DNA from: Paracoccus sediminis
GTDB lineage: Bacteria > Pseudomonadota > Alphaproteobacteria > Rhodobacterales > Rhodobacteraceae
Direction of reading: 5' to 3'
Length of the DNA: 64,000 nucleotides
NCBI RefSeq assembly: GCF_900188295.1
Contig: NZ_FZNM01000001.1
Span: 496,001 to 560,000, forward strand
In this document: positions 1-8,760 of the stretch, piece by piece
How positions within the stretch are numbered: the stretch's first letter is position 1
Layout: every line of letters begins with the position of its first letter
Translations under genes and position numbers: made by a program
Notes under the pieces: generated by a model
Database searches by the model: none
The model's input: the letters and a program-made list of their open reading frames with translations, nothing else
What the model was told of the DNA's origin: nothing

Positions 1-195
1 GTGTATCTTGTGCTGCTGCTTGCCGCATGGGCGGTCGGTTTCCTGAACGCGCTGGTTCATGCCAAGGATGCCTGGGCCACCATGCCGCAGGGTCTGTGGC
101 TGTCGGCGCTGGCGGCCGTGCTGGCCCTGGCTGCGACCTGGATCGGCCATGGCGGTCTTCTGAACGACGAACGCCACGACTGGCAGAGGGTGTGA
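1..195 (+). CDS. DUF2231-like membrane protein, C-terminal part (partial)
   Basis: The frame is open from base 1 and ends in TGA at 193-195, so the gene very likely begins upstream of the window; the GTG at base 1 need not be the start. The 64 visible residues hold two hydrophobic helices separated by a short loop (residues about 1-16 and 30-48) and a hydrophilic tail. This resembles the C-terminal half of DUF2231 predicted membrane proteins, which are often encoded just before sorbosone dehydrogenase-like genes, as here. Its stop overlaps the next start (TGATG), so the two are translationally coupled. Function unknown; the family assignment is from recall. Confidence 0.6.
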   Translation: MYLVLLLAAWAVGFLNALVHAKDAWATMPQGLWLSALAAVLALAATWIGHGGLLNDERHDWQRV

Positions 196-1478
196 TGCGT
201 ATTTTCCTGATGATCGGGTGGGTTGCGGCCCTTCCCCTGGCCGCGGCGGCACAGACGGCCGCGCCCGTCGGCACCGAGGTCGCGATGCCCGAACCACGCC
301 GCGGCCTGCTGCCCGACATGACCATTCCCCGGCCCGCGCAATGGGGCGACGATCTGCCCACTGTTCCCGAAGGCTATACGATCACGGCGATCGCCACCGA
401 CCTGATGATCCCGCGCCAGACGCTTGTGCTGCCGAACGGCGATATCCTTGTGGCCGAGGGCAAGGGGCAGGGCGCCCCCGCCCTGCGCCCCAAGGACATT
501 ATCGCGGGGTTCATCAAGGGCCTTGGCAAAAGCCCCGTCAAGGGCGGCAATCGCCTGACCCTGCTGCGCGACGGCGATGGCGACGGCACCTATGAAACGC
601 AGGGCGTCTTTGCCAGCGGCCTGAATTCACCCTATGGCTTGGCCCTGATCGGCGATGCAATCTTCGTGGCCAACCAGGACGCGGTGGTCCGATTTGATTA
701 TGCCGAGGGCCAGACCGAGGCTGGCGGGCCGCCCGTCACGCTGACGCGGCTGCCCGCCGTCATCAACCACCACTGGACCAAGGCGATGACCGCCAGCGCC
801 GATGGGCGTTTCCTGTATGTGGGCATTGGATCGAACAGCAACATCACCGAACGCGGCATGGACGCCGAGGAGGACCGCGCGATGGTCTGGCAGATCGACG
901 CGCAGACCGGCGCGCATCGCCAATATGCCACCGGGCTGCGCAATCCGACCGCGCTGACGATTCAGCCTGGCACCGGGCAGCTATGGGCCGTGGTCAACGA
1001 ACGCGACGAGATCGGGCCGGATCTGGTTCCCGATTATCTGACCGCGGTGCAGGACGGCGGATTTTATGGCTGGCCTTACAGCTATTGGGGGCAGACCGTC
1101 GATCCGCGCGCCCAGCCGCAGGATCCCGAAAAGGTCGCGGCGGCGATCGTGCCGGATTATGCCCTGGGCGCCCATGTCGCGGCCCTTGGGGTGGCGTTTT
1201 CCGACCCCGTTATGGGCGGTGCTTTCGCCGAGGGCGCCTTTGTTGGCCAGCATGGCAGCTGGAACCGGAACGAGCCGGTCGGCTACAAGGTCAGCTTCGT
1301 GCCCTTCCGGAACGGACGGCCGTCGGGCGATCCGGTGGATTTCGCGTCCGGCTTTCTGCTGGACGACGACACGGTGCGCGGCCGGCCCGTGGGCGTGACG
1401 CTGGATCCGCGCGGCGCCCTGATCGTGGCCGACGACGTGGCCAACACGATCTGGAGGATCGCCCCCAGCCAGCCCTGA
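195..1478 (+). CDS. PQQ-dependent sugar (L-sorbosone) dehydrogenase-like protein
   Basis: A 427-residue exported protein. I chose the ATG at 195 over an upstream in-frame start because it overlaps the preceding stop and begins a clean Sec signal peptide (hydrophobic residues about 3-18, ending near AAAQ). The rest is a beta-propeller of the soluble glucose/sorbosone dehydrogenase family, with recognisable stretches such as LPNGDILVAEG, the middle motif INHHWTKAM and the GQHGSWNRN segment near the C terminus. Family members oxidise aldoses or sorbosone in the periplasm using PQQ and pass electrons to the respiratory chain. Substrate cannot be told from sequence. No PQQ biosynthesis gene is in the window. 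Confidence 0.82.
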   Translation: MRIFLMIGWVAALPLAAAAQTAAPVGTEVAMPEPRRGLLPDMTIPRPAQWGDDLPTVPEGYTITAIATDLMIPRQTLVLPNGDILVAEGKGQGAPALRPKDIIAGFIKGLGKSPVKGGNRLTLLRDGDGDGTYETQGVFASGLNSPYGLALIGDAIFVANQDAVVRFDYAEGQTEAGGPPVTLTRLPAVINHHWTKAMTASADGRFLYVGIGSNSNITERGMDAEEDRAMVWQIDAQTGAHRQYATGLRNPTALTIQPGTGQLWAVVNERDEIGPDLVPDYLTAVQDGGFYGWPYSYWGQTVDPRAQPQDPEKVAAAIVPDYALGAHVAALGVAFSDPVMGGAFAEGAFVGQHGSWNRNEPVGYKVSFVPFRNGRPSGDPVDFASGFLLDDDTVRGRPVGVTLDPRGALIVADDVANTIWRIAPSQP

Positions 1479-1568
1479 TCGGGCGGGGGGCGCAGGGCAA
1501 GCGGGAAAAGCCTGCCGATCGGCGCGGGACCATAGGTCATCGGGGACGGGCCGTCTGTCCTGTTCGTC

Positions 1569-2651
1569 TCACTCGTGGACAAGATGGCTGTCCGCGGGGG
1601 ACCAGGACAAGTGGAACGACCGGCCCATCGCCACCGACAGATCCGCAAGGTCTTCGTGGGATTTCTGGACGCGGATCTCTTGGCCCCGCGGCGTTTCGAA
1701 ATACAGGGTGGCGGTGGCGCCGGTGAACTCCTCGCCGATCATCCGCGCCTCGACGGCATTCACGCCGGGCGCAGGCCGCTGTTCGTGAACCTGCATCCGG
1801 GTGTCCAGCACGGTCAGGCTTGCGGCCTGCCCCGCGGCGCCGTGCTGGCCGTCCAGCAGAAAGGTTCCGCTGTCCGTGGCGATGGCCGCACGGCCCTGCG
1901 CGTCCGCCTGGAGGGTGCCCGGAAAGATGTTCGAGGATCCCAGGAAATCGGCGACGAACCGCGTTCGCGGCGTGCGATAGATTTCCTGCGGCGTGCCGAT
2001 CTGTTCGATGCGTCCCCGGCTCATGATGACCACGCGGTCGGCCATCGAAAACGCCTCGGACTGGCTGTGGGTGACATAGACGAACGTGATGCCGGTCTCG
2101 CGCTGCAATTGCTTCAGCACCGACTGCATCCGCACCTTCAGCGCCGCGTCCAGGGCGGACAGCGGCTCGTCCAGCAACAGGATCTGCGGCTCTACCACCA
2201 GCGACCGAGCCAGGGCCACGCGCTGCCGCTGGCCGCCCGACAACTGGCTGATGTTGCGATCCGCGAATTCCGCGATCTGCATCCGGTCCAGCCATTGTTC
2301 GGCGCGGGCGCGGCGTTCGGCCCGGCCCATGCCCCGCATCTTCAGCGCGAATTCCACATTCTCGATCACCGACAGGAACGGGAACAGGGCCAGGCTTTGC
2401 CAGACCATCGGCGTGTCGCGCGACCAGCTGGGAAGGTCGTTGATGGGTTTGCCCGACAGGCGGATGATGCCTTCGCTGGGCGCCTCCAACCCCGCCAGCA
2501 TCCGCAGCGTGGTGGTCTTGCCGCAGCCCGACGATCCCATCAGGGCTAGGAACTCGCCCTGCCGGATGTCCAGATCCATCTTCTGCACGGCGGTATAGGT
2601 TCCGAACCGCTTGGCGACGCCTTCAAAGGATACCAGGGGATCTTGGGTCAC
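1569..2651 (-). CDS. ABC transporter ATP-binding protein (PotA/PotG type)
   Basis: A 360-residue ATPase of the CUT1/spermidine-putrescine type. Walker A is GSSGCGKTT (about residues 39-47), the signature is LSGGQRQRVALARS, and Walker B LLLDEPLSALD with the switch histidine in THSQSEA. A C-terminal TOBE-like regulatory region follows from about residue 240. It is the last gene of a four-gene importer operon and overlaps the preceding permease stop by 4 nt. Family members energise uptake of polyamines or other small cationic and zwitterionic compounds. Its position beside creatininase and creatinase suggests creatinine, creatine or a related guanidino compound as cargo (inference). Confidence 0.9.
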   Translation of the reverse strand: MTQDPLVSFEGVAKRFGTYTAVQKMDLDIRQGEFLALMGSSGCGKTTTLRMLAGLEAPSEGIIRLSGKPINDLPSWSRDTPMVWQSLALFPFLSVIENVEFALKMRGMGRAERRARAEQWLDRMQIAEFADRNISQLSGGQRQRVALARSLVVEPQILLLDEPLSALDAALKVRMQSVLKQLQRETGITFVYVTHSQSEAFSMADRVVIMSRGRIEQIGTPQEIYRTPRTRFVADFLGSSNIFPGTLQADAQGRAAIATDSGTFLLDGQHGAAGQAASLTVLDTRMQVHEQRPAPGVNAVEARMIGEEFTGATATLYFETPRGQEIRVQKSHEDLADLSVAMGRSFHLSWSPADSHLVHE

Positions 2652-3472
2652 GATGCGTTTTCCTTTTTGGTGGCGTCCGGGCGGCCCAGCAGCAGTTGCG
2701 CCAGGATCAGCAGCGTCATGGTGGTCACGAACACGAAGCTGCCGATGGCATTGATGCGCGGGCTGACCTGGCCTTGCAGGAACCCCAGCACCTTGACGGG
2801 CAGCGTCTCGTTCAGGCCCGACACGAACCAGGCGATGGCGAATTCGTCAAAGGACACAGCCATGGTGACGAACAGCGCCCCGAGGATCGCGGGCCGGCAA
2901 AAGGGGATGACCACATGGCGCATCGCCGCCCATTCCGACGCGCCCAGGTTCCAGGCGGCCGGTTCCAGCGACGGGTCCATCTGCGACAGCCGCAGCCGGA
3001 TCACCGCCATGGCGAAGGGCGAGCAGATCACCACATGGGCGATGATGACGGCCAGCGCGTCGCCCGACAGGTTCACCCGCGACAGGAACGCCAGCATCGC
3101 CAGCCCCATGATGACCACCGGAATCGTCGGCGGCAGCAGCGCCAGCGCCAGATAGATCTGCTTGCCCAGGAAGTTGTAGCGGTAATCGGTATAGGCCGCG
3201 CCAAAGCCAAGCACGGTCGAGATCACGCTCACCACGACGCCCACCAGCAGCGTGTTGCGCAAACCTTCCCAGACCAGCGGGTCCGACGCCACCGCGCGAT
3301 ACCATTCGGTCGAGAAACCGCCCAGCGGGATCGACGGAAAGCGGTCCGCGTTGAACGAGAACACGAAGCTGGCCAGGATCGGTGCAAAGACGAACAGATA
3401 GGCCAGCACGACATACAGCTTCAGCGCGCCGTTGACGACCGGATTGCGGTTGGCCGGATTTTCCGTGCTCAT
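2648..3472 (-). CDS. ABC transporter permease (PotC/PotI type)
   Basis: A 274-residue inner-membrane permease with about six helices and the BPD_transp_1 domain. The EAA loop reads EPAAWNLGASEWAAMRHVVIPF (split here only for description), about residues 160-182, which docks on the ATPase. The start was set at 3472, where ATG overlaps the upstream permease stop as ATGA; an extension further upstream would only run into the neighbouring gene. It forms a heterodimeric channel with the permease encoded just upstream. Resembles PotC/PotI of polyamine importers in length and layout. Confidence 0.9.
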   Translation of the reverse strand: MSTENPANRNPVVNGALKLYVVLAYLFVFAPILASFVFSFNADRFPSIPLGGFSTEWYRAVASDPLVWEGLRNTLLVGVVVSVISTVLGFGAAYTDYRYNFLGKQIYLALALLPPTIPVVIMGLAMLAFLSRVNLSGDALAVIIAHVVICSPFAMAVIRLRLSQMDPSLEPAAWNLGASEWAAMRHVVIPFCRPAILGALFVTMAVSFDEFAIAWFVSGLNETLPVKVLGFLQGQVSPRINAIGSFVFVTTMTLLILAQLLLGRPDATKKENAS

Positions 3473-4311
3473 TTGCGCCCCCGATAGGCAAAGCGGATCG
3501 ACAGGAAGGCGACCGCCATCAGCGTGACGATCATGGTCAGCGCGATCACCGCCGCCCGCGGCCATTGCTGGCCCGATTTGGTGGTGTCGGTAATCAGGAT
3601 CGACAGCGTGGTCGGATCGCCGCCGCCCAGATAGATCGGACTGACGAAATCGCCGAAGGACAGGATAAAGGCGAACAGCGCGGCGATCACCAGCCCCACG
3701 CGGGCGGACGGGATCACCACGGCGAACACCGTGCGCAACCTGCCGCAGCGCATGTTGTGCGCGGCTTCGATCAGGGTGCGGTCGATGAAGATCAGGCTGA
3801 ACAGTTGCAGCAGCACCACCAGAGGAAAAGCCAGCGTGACGAACCCCAGCAGCGTGGCGCCCGGCGTGTTCAAAAGCCCATAGGGGCCAAGGCCGATCCA
3901 GCCCAGCATCACGTTGATGATGCCAGCGTCCGACAAAAACACCTGCCAGGAATAGATCCGCACCAGATAGCTGGTGAAGAACGGGATCACCATCAGCATG
4001 ATCGCCCAGCGGCGGGCGCGGTCCGACAGCTTGAAGGAAATGGCATAGGCCACGGGAAAGGCCAGCAGGCTGGTCAGCACCGCCGCGCCCGCGGCAAGCG
4101 CCAGCGTGGTCCCGTAGGCCTGCCAGAAAATCGCCCGGCCGTACATGGTGGTCCAGTTGACGGTGTCGAAATCCGGCTGCATCCGAAAGTTGCGCACCGT
4201 CCAGAAGCTGAGCGCGATCAGGAAGACCAGCGGAAAGACGAAGAACAGAAGCTGCCAGATCAGCATCGGCAGCGAAAAGGTCAGCCCATAGGCCGAAATT
4301 CGGCGTCCCAT
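3469..4311 (-). CDS. ABC transporter permease (PotB/PotH type)
   Basis: A 280-residue permease of the BPD_transp_1 family with six predicted helices and an EAA-type loop (EAAHNMRCGRLRTVFAVVIP) around residues 190-210. The ATG at 4311 is preceded by GGAGG with a 5-nt spacer, a strong ribosome binding site. An alternative in-frame ATG at 4398 overlaps the stop of the solute-binding protein gene (ATGA) and would add 29 residues of low-complexity, Arg/Gly-rich sequence; coupling favours that start, the Shine-Dalgarno sequence favours this one. It is the partner of the downstream permease. Confidence 0.88.
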   Translation of the reverse strand: MGRRISAYGLTFSLPMLIWQLLFFVFPLVFLIALSFWTVRNFRMQPDFDTVNWTTMYGRAIFWQAYGTTLALAAGAAVLTSLLAFPVAYAISFKLSDRARRWAIMLMVIPFFTSYLVRIYSWQVFLSDAGIINVMLGWIGLGPYGLLNTPGATLLGFVTLAFPLVVLLQLFSLIFIDRTLIEAAHNMRCGRLRTVFAVVIPSARVGLVIAALFAFILSFGDFVSPIYLGGGDPTTLSILITDTTKSGQQWPRAAVIALTMIVTLMAVAFLSIRFAYRGRK

Positions 4312-4394
4312 GAATGCCTCCGGGCCGTGCGCGCGGCGGGTGGACAGCCCCCGCCGCGTCGGGGCGCCGTGCGCCCCCTGGGATACCGCGCCGC

Positions 4395-5519
4395 TCATGC
4401 GCCCTTGTAATCCGACCAGAAGTCGTTCCAGTCTTCCAGCGACTGCTGGACGGGCAGCTGGCGATACTGGATGCGGCCGGTGCGGATCAGGTCGATGGCG
4501 CTGCCCGGCCCATCGACCATGCCCTGCCGTTTCGCCTCGGCCGGATTTTCGGCATTCAGCACCTCCCACCCCTTCTGGTTGGGGATCAGGGCCGGATAGG
4601 CGGCCATCTGCGCCGATTTCGCCTGACCCTGGGCCGAGGTGACGTACTGGATCCACGCGCGGGCCAGATCCGCCTTGGCCGACCCCTTGCCGATGGAAAA
4701 ACTTTCCGTCCATTGCAGGCCGCCCTGTTCGGGGATCACGCTGCGGACCTTGGCGCCGCTGCGTTCCAGCGTGCCGGTGATCCAGTCGCCGATGCCCGCG
4801 AAGGCCAGCATCTGCCCGTTGTCCAGCGACGAAAACGTGCCGCCATAATCGAAAAAGCCGCCGACCTGCGGGCGCAGGGTCAGGGTCTTTTCCTTCACCG
4901 CCTCCCACGCCGCCTCGTCGATGTCATAGGGGCTGGGGTTGCCGTTCAGCAGGCTCATCTGGCCCAGGTTCGGCAGGTGCCAGTCGAAATGGCCGACCTT
5001 GGCGGTCAGGCGCGGATCCCAGAACACGTCATAGGTGGATGCCTCGGCCTCGGTCAGGGCATCGGTGTTGTAGGCCACGCCCAAGAACCCGAAGCGGGTG
5101 ATGACCGAATACAGTGTGTCGCCGTCCCAATGGCCGGGGAATTTCTGGAATTCCGGGAAGAATTCGTCGAAGGCGTAATCGGCTGGGTCCAGCGGCTCGA
5201 TATAGCCCGCCGCGTTCAGCTGCTGGACGTATTCCGCGTCCGACAGGATCACGTCGAAGGTGCCCGGCGGGGATTGCGAGATCAGGCCCAGCATGTTGTC
5301 GCCGCCGGTATAGTATTTGGGCACGAACTTGACGTTGTTGGCGGCCTCGAATTCCGCCACCATGTCGGGTTCCGCGTGCCCGTACCAGGCCAGCATGGTC
5401 AGTTCCGTGGGGGCCGCGAAGGCGCGCCGCGACAGCATGGGCGTGGCCAGCGCCGCCGCCCCCAGTGCCAGTGCCGCGCGCCGCGAAAAGCCGGCGCCGG
5501 ACGTGTGCGTCAATGTCAT
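4395..5519 (-). CDS. ABC transporter periplasmic solute-binding protein (PotD/PotF type)
   Basis: A 374-residue substrate receptor. The N terminus has a Tat-like signal, SRRAALALGAAAL, with cleavage likely after RRAFA near residue 35. The mature part follows the spermidine/putrescine-binding layout (TMLAWYGHAEP start, YYTGGDNMLGL, and FGFLGVAYNTDAL in the middle). A Shine-Dalgarno-like AGGGTGAT precedes the ATG. It is the first gene of the importer operon, 106 bp downstream of the LysR gene on the same strand. The ligand is unknown: polyamines are the family default, but the creatininase and creatinase neighbours point to creatinine or creatine. Confidence 0.88.
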   Translation of the reverse strand: MTLTHTSGAGFSRRAALALGAAALATPMLSRRAFAAPTELTMLAWYGHAEPDMVAEFEAANNVKFVPKYYTGGDNMLGLISQSPPGTFDVILSDAEYVQQLNAAGYIEPLDPADYAFDEFFPEFQKFPGHWDGDTLYSVITRFGFLGVAYNTDALTEAEASTYDVFWDPRLTAKVGHFDWHLPNLGQMSLLNGNPSPYDIDEAAWEAVKEKTLTLRPQVGGFFDYGGTFSSLDNGQMLAFAGIGDWITGTLERSGAKVRSVIPEQGGLQWTESFSIGKGSAKADLARAWIQYVTSAQGQAKSAQMAAYPALIPNQKGWEVLNAENPAEAKRQGMVDGPGSAIDLIRTGRIQYRQLPVQQSLEDWNDFWSDYKGA

Positions 5520-5625
5520 GTCATCACCCTGTCAGATTGTCTTTTGTTCTGTGGCACAGGCTAGGAGAGGCCGTCGCCCACACAAAATCGGTTCTTCCAA
5601 TCCGCCCATTTGCGGGCGTTATCCG

Positions 5626-6519
5626 TCATGCCGGAACGGCGTGGACACCCGACCCGACGCGTTCCAGATCGGCCACCAGGTCGCTGACCAGTTGCAGCCC
5701 CGCCGCCGATAGGCGCGGATGCTTGTAGAACAGGCCGATGCGCAGGGGTTCCAGCGGCGGGAAGCCATCGGATTCGTCCAGCAGCCGCATTCCCGGCAGC
5801 AGCGTGGCCCGCGTCAGCGCCGTGACGCACAGCCCGTTGACCACCGCGCTTTGCAGGCCGGAAATCCCCGGCCCGGTATAGACGATGCGCCAGCGCCGTT
5901 CGATCGCGTCAAGCGCCTGGATCATCCGGGCGCGGTAATCGCAGCCCTCGGGGTGGGCGCCCAGGGGGACCGGGGAATGGGCGGGCAGGTCGAAGCCTTC
6001 GGCGGCGGCCCAGATCGGCTGTTCGGTCCACATCCGCGACAGGTATGGCATGGTGGCGGCCGTCATCACCGCCACGATGATGTCCAGGTCGTCCGACCGC
6101 AGATGCTGGTGCAGTTCGCGCGACAGGTCGCAATGCACCTCCAGTTCGACATCCGCATGGCCGTGGATGTAATGGGTCAGGGTGCCTTGCAGAAAGGCGA
6201 CCGCGTAATCGGTGGGCAGGCCGATGCGCAGCACGCCGGTCTTGTCGGACCGGTGGAAATAGCGCACGGCCTCGTCGTTGATGCGCACCATCTCGCGGGC
6301 ATAGCTCAGCAGCGCCTCGCCCGCCGGGGTGGGCAGGATGGCGCGGCCCTCCTGGACCAGCAGGGGGGCGCGGACCAGTTCCTCGAGCCGGCGGATTTGC
6401 AGCGAAATCGCGGGCTGGCTGCGGCCCAGGGCGGCACCGGCGCGCGAATGGCCGCCCAGTTCCACCACGGCGATGAAGGTGCGCAGCAGATCGGTTGGAA
6501 GATTGGTCAGCCCGGCCAT
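5626..6519 (-). CDS. LysR-family transcriptional regulator
   Basis: A 297-residue LTTR: an N-terminal winged helix-turn-helix (residues about 5-65, TFIAVVELGGHSRAGAALGR then SQPAISLQIRRLEEL) and a periplasmic-binding-fold effector domain. I placed the start at 6519 because GGGGG lies 8 nt before it and nothing precedes the alternative ATG at 6540. The gene is divergent from creatininase, with about 97 bp of AT-rich sequence between the starts, and runs in the same direction as the importer operon. By usual LTTR logic it would control creatininase and itself, and perhaps the transporter, in response to creatinine, creatine or a product. Confidence 0.92.
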   Translation of the reverse strand: MAGLTNLPTDLLRTFIAVVELGGHSRAGAALGRSQPAISLQIRRLEELVRAPLLVQEGRAILPTPAGEALLSYAREMVRINDEAVRYFHRSDKTGVLRIGLPTDYAVAFLQGTLTHYIHGHADVELEVHCDLSRELHQHLRSDDLDIIVAVMTAATMPYLSRMWTEQPIWAAAEGFDLPAHSPVPLGAHPEGCDYRARMIQALDAIERRWRIVYTGPGISGLQSAVVNGLCVTALTRATLLPGMRLLDESDGFPPLEPLRIGLFYKHPRLSAAGLQLVSDLVADLERVGSGVHAVPA

Positions 6520-6565
6520 GGATTTGCCCCCGTAATGCAAGGATTGCGACTTTATATTTCATTTC

Positions 6566-6579
6566 TTTTCAATCGAAAA
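6566..6579. promoter_or_regulatory. Candidate LysR operator between LysR gene and creatininase
   Basis: The inverted repeat TTTTC-AATC-GAAAA lies in the AT-rich divergent region, 46 bp from the LysR start and 37 bp from the creatininase start. LTTR sites are usually T-N11-A dyads, and this fits in size and position. No binding evidence is available. Confidence 0.4.
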
Positions 6580-6616
6580 CTCTAGTCGGGGAAGCGTCAA
6601 CAGACAGGGTTGCCCC

Positions 6617-7390
6617 ATGCCGAAAAAGACAGCATTCGCCTCGGAACTGGCCTGGCCGGATTATCACGAGGCGGTCAGGGACGGCGCCACGCCGATCCTG
6701 ATCCCCATCGGATCGATGGAACAGCACGGCCATCACATGCCGCTGCACGTCGATGTGCTGCTGCCCACGGAATTCGCGCGCCGCGCGGCGCTGGACATCG
6801 GCGGGCTGGTGGCGCCGCCCTTCACCTATGGCTACAAGTCGCACCAGAAATCGGGGGGCGGCAACCATCTGCCCGGCACCACCAGCCTGGACGGCGCGAC
6901 CCTGGTGGCGGCCTTGCGCGACGTGATCCGCGAATTCGCCCGCCACGGCGTGCGCAAGATCTGCCTGGTGAACGGGCATTACGAAAATTCCTGGTTCATC
7001 ATCGAAGGGATCGACCTGGCGCTGCGCGAATTGCGGTGGGATGGGATCACCGACATGAAGATCGTCGTGCTGTCCTATTGGGATTTCGTCGGCGAGGACG
7101 ATATCGCCCGGCTCTATCCCGACGGCTTTCCCGGCTGGGCGCTGGAACATGGCGGCGTGCTGGAAACGTCCCTGATGCTGGCGTTGTATCCGCATTTCGT
7201 CGATCTGGCCCGCGCCGTCGACGTGACGCCCGCGACCTTTCCGCCCTATGACGTGTATCCGGTCAAGCCCGAATGGACGCCCGCGGCCGGCACGCTGTCG
7301 TCGCCCAAGGACGCGACGGCGGAAAAGGGCGAACTGCTGCTGGAGGTTTGCACGCGCGGCATCGCGGAGGCGCTGCGGGCCGAATTCTGA
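6617..7390 (+). CDS. Creatininase (creatinine amidohydrolase)
   Basis: A 257-residue enzyme that interconverts creatinine and creatine (EC 3.5.2.10). It matches the remembered Pseudomonas creatininase closely over the full length, including EQHGHHM (E35, H37) and the following D46 as metal ligands, YGYKSQQKSGGGNH-like sequence (here YGYKSHQKSGGGNH), PGTTSLDGATL, VNGHYENS with the catalytic His/Glu, and EHGGVLETSLMLALYP. Such detailed agreement separates it from the broad creatininase superfamily (MftE, amidohydrolases of other rings). Convergent with creatinase, from which a hairpin terminator separates it. No sarcosine oxidase or urease gene is in the window. Confidence 0.93.
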   Translation: MPKKTAFASELAWPDYHEAVRDGATPILIPIGSMEQHGHHMPLHVDVLLPTEFARRAALDIGGLVAPPFTYGYKSHQKSGGGNHLPGTTSLDGATLVAALRDVIREFARHGVRKICLVNGHYENSWFIIEGIDLALRELRWDGITDMKIVVLSYWDFVGEDDIARLYPDGFPGWALEHGGVLETSLMLALYPHFVDLARAVDVTPATFPPYDVYPVKPEWTPAAGTLSSPKDATAEKGELLLEVCTRGIAEALRAEF

Positions 7391-7394
7391 CCAA

Positions 7395-7421
7395 AACGGG
7401 CCTGCAAACAGCAGGCCCGTT
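7395..7421. terminator. Bidirectional hairpin terminator between creatininase and creatinase
   Basis: A perfect 11-bp stem (AACGGGCCTGC, loop AAACA) begins five bases after the creatininase stop and sits before the creatinase stop on the other strand. On the minus strand it is followed by a short T run (TTTTGG), so it fits best as the creatinase terminator and may also serve creatininase. Confidence 0.75.
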
Positions 7422-7436
7422 CGTCGTCGCCTCGGG

Positions 7437-8651
7437 TCAGTTCCGGATGATGTTGTGTTCGGGACCGAAGGGGAAACCGGTGATGTTCTCGGCCCCGTCC
7501 TCGGTCACGATCAGGATGTCGTGCTCGCGGTATCCGCCCGCGCCGGGCATTCCCTCGGGCAGCATCACCATCGGCTCCATCGACACGACCATGCCGGGCT
7601 TCAGTTCCGTCTCGATGTCCTCGCGCAGCTCCACGCCCGCCTCGCGGCCATAGTAATGCGACAGCACGCCGAAGCTGTGGCCGTAACCGAAGCTGCGGTA
7701 TTTCAGCAGATCCCAGCCGCGATACATCTCGTTCAGTTCCAGCGCGATCTCGTTGCACTTGGCGCCGGGCTTGATGAGGTCCAGCCCGCGCCGATGCACG
7801 GCCACGTTCTTTTCCCAGATGTCCAGGCTGGCGTCGTCCACATGGTCGCAGAACAGCGTCCGTTCCAGCGCGGTGTAATAGCCGAAGATCATCGGGAATG
7901 TGTTCAGCGACAGGATCTCGCCCGACTGGATCTTTTTGTTCGTGACCGGGTTGTGGGCGCCGTCGGTGTTGATCCCCGACTGGAACCAGGTCCAGGTGTC
8001 CATCAGTTCGACAAAGGGAAAGGAATTGGCGATTTCCCGGATCATGGCATTGGTCGAAGCGATGGCGACCTCGTGTTCGGGCACGCCCGCCTTGACCGCG
8101 CCCGCGCAGGCGGCCCCGCCCACGTCGCAGACGCGCGCGCCTTCGCGGATCAGCTTGTGCTCCTCGGCCGACTTGATCGACCGCATCCACATCGACGGCT
8201 GGGCGATGTCCACGAATTCCACGCCGGGCAGCGCGGCCTCAAGCTGGCGGCGGTAATCCAGCGACACATGGTCGAATTCGATCCCCAGCCGCTTGACGCC
8301 CGGCGTCAGCTGCCGCACCGCGCGATAGAAATTGTCGCGCCGCCAGTCCGTATAGGTGACGTTGCCGCCGAAACTGCGCCGCCAGGGCTGGCCCCCGTCG
8401 ATGCCCGCGCTGATCGTGGTCGCGGCGTTCGGCGTGATGACCATGCCGTATTTCCGCCCGAAATAGCAGTAGAGCCAGCCCGAATAGTAATTGATGCAGT
8501 GATAGGACGTGAACAACGCCGCATCGACGTTGTTCTTGTCCATCCAGCCGCGCACGTCGTCCTGACGCCGCTTCATTTCGGCATCCGAAAAGGGCGAGAA
8601 ATCCTTGTCGCCGTTGTGCCATTCCATGACATGCAGCATGTCGTCGGCCAT
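7437..8651 (-). CDS. Creatinase (creatine amidinohydrolase)
   Basis: A 404-residue enzyme that hydrolyses creatine to sarcosine and urea (EC 3.5.3.3). It has the pita-bread fold of the creatinase/prolidase/aminopeptidase P family but carries the creatinase-specific stretches, e.g. NIDGGQPWRR-like AGIDGGQPWRRSFG, DTWTWFQSGINTDGAHNPV with the catalytic His at about residue 233, YTALERTLF, FGYGHSFGVLSHYYGREAG and EPMVMLPEGMPGAGGYREHD. Length equals that of Pseudomonas creatinase. GGGAGG lies 8-9 nt before the ATG. Together with creatininase it forms a two-step creatinine-to-sarcosine pathway in the cytoplasm. Confidence 0.95.
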   Translation of the reverse strand: MADDMLHVMEWHNGDKDFSPFSDAEMKRRQDDVRGWMDKNNVDAALFTSYHCINYYSGWLYCYFGRKYGMVITPNAATTISAGIDGGQPWRRSFGGNVTYTDWRRDNFYRAVRQLTPGVKRLGIEFDHVSLDYRRQLEAALPGVEFVDIAQPSMWMRSIKSAEEHKLIREGARVCDVGGAACAGAVKAGVPEHEVAIASTNAMIREIANSFPFVELMDTWTWFQSGINTDGAHNPVTNKKIQSGEILSLNTFPMIFGYYTALERTLFCDHVDDASLDIWEKNVAVHRRGLDLIKPGAKCNEIALELNEMYRGWDLLKYRSFGYGHSFGVLSHYYGREAGVELREDIETELKPGMVVSMEPMVMLPEGMPGAGGYREHDILIVTEDGAENITGFPFGPEHNIIRN

Positions 8652-8760
8652 CTGTCGAATCCTCCCGTTGCAAATCTTCGGGCAACGGTAGCCATTCGCG
8701 GCACGGGGCAGAAATTTGTTTTGGTTATCCGCAGATTTGCGCGGGATTGCCAGAAAAGGC

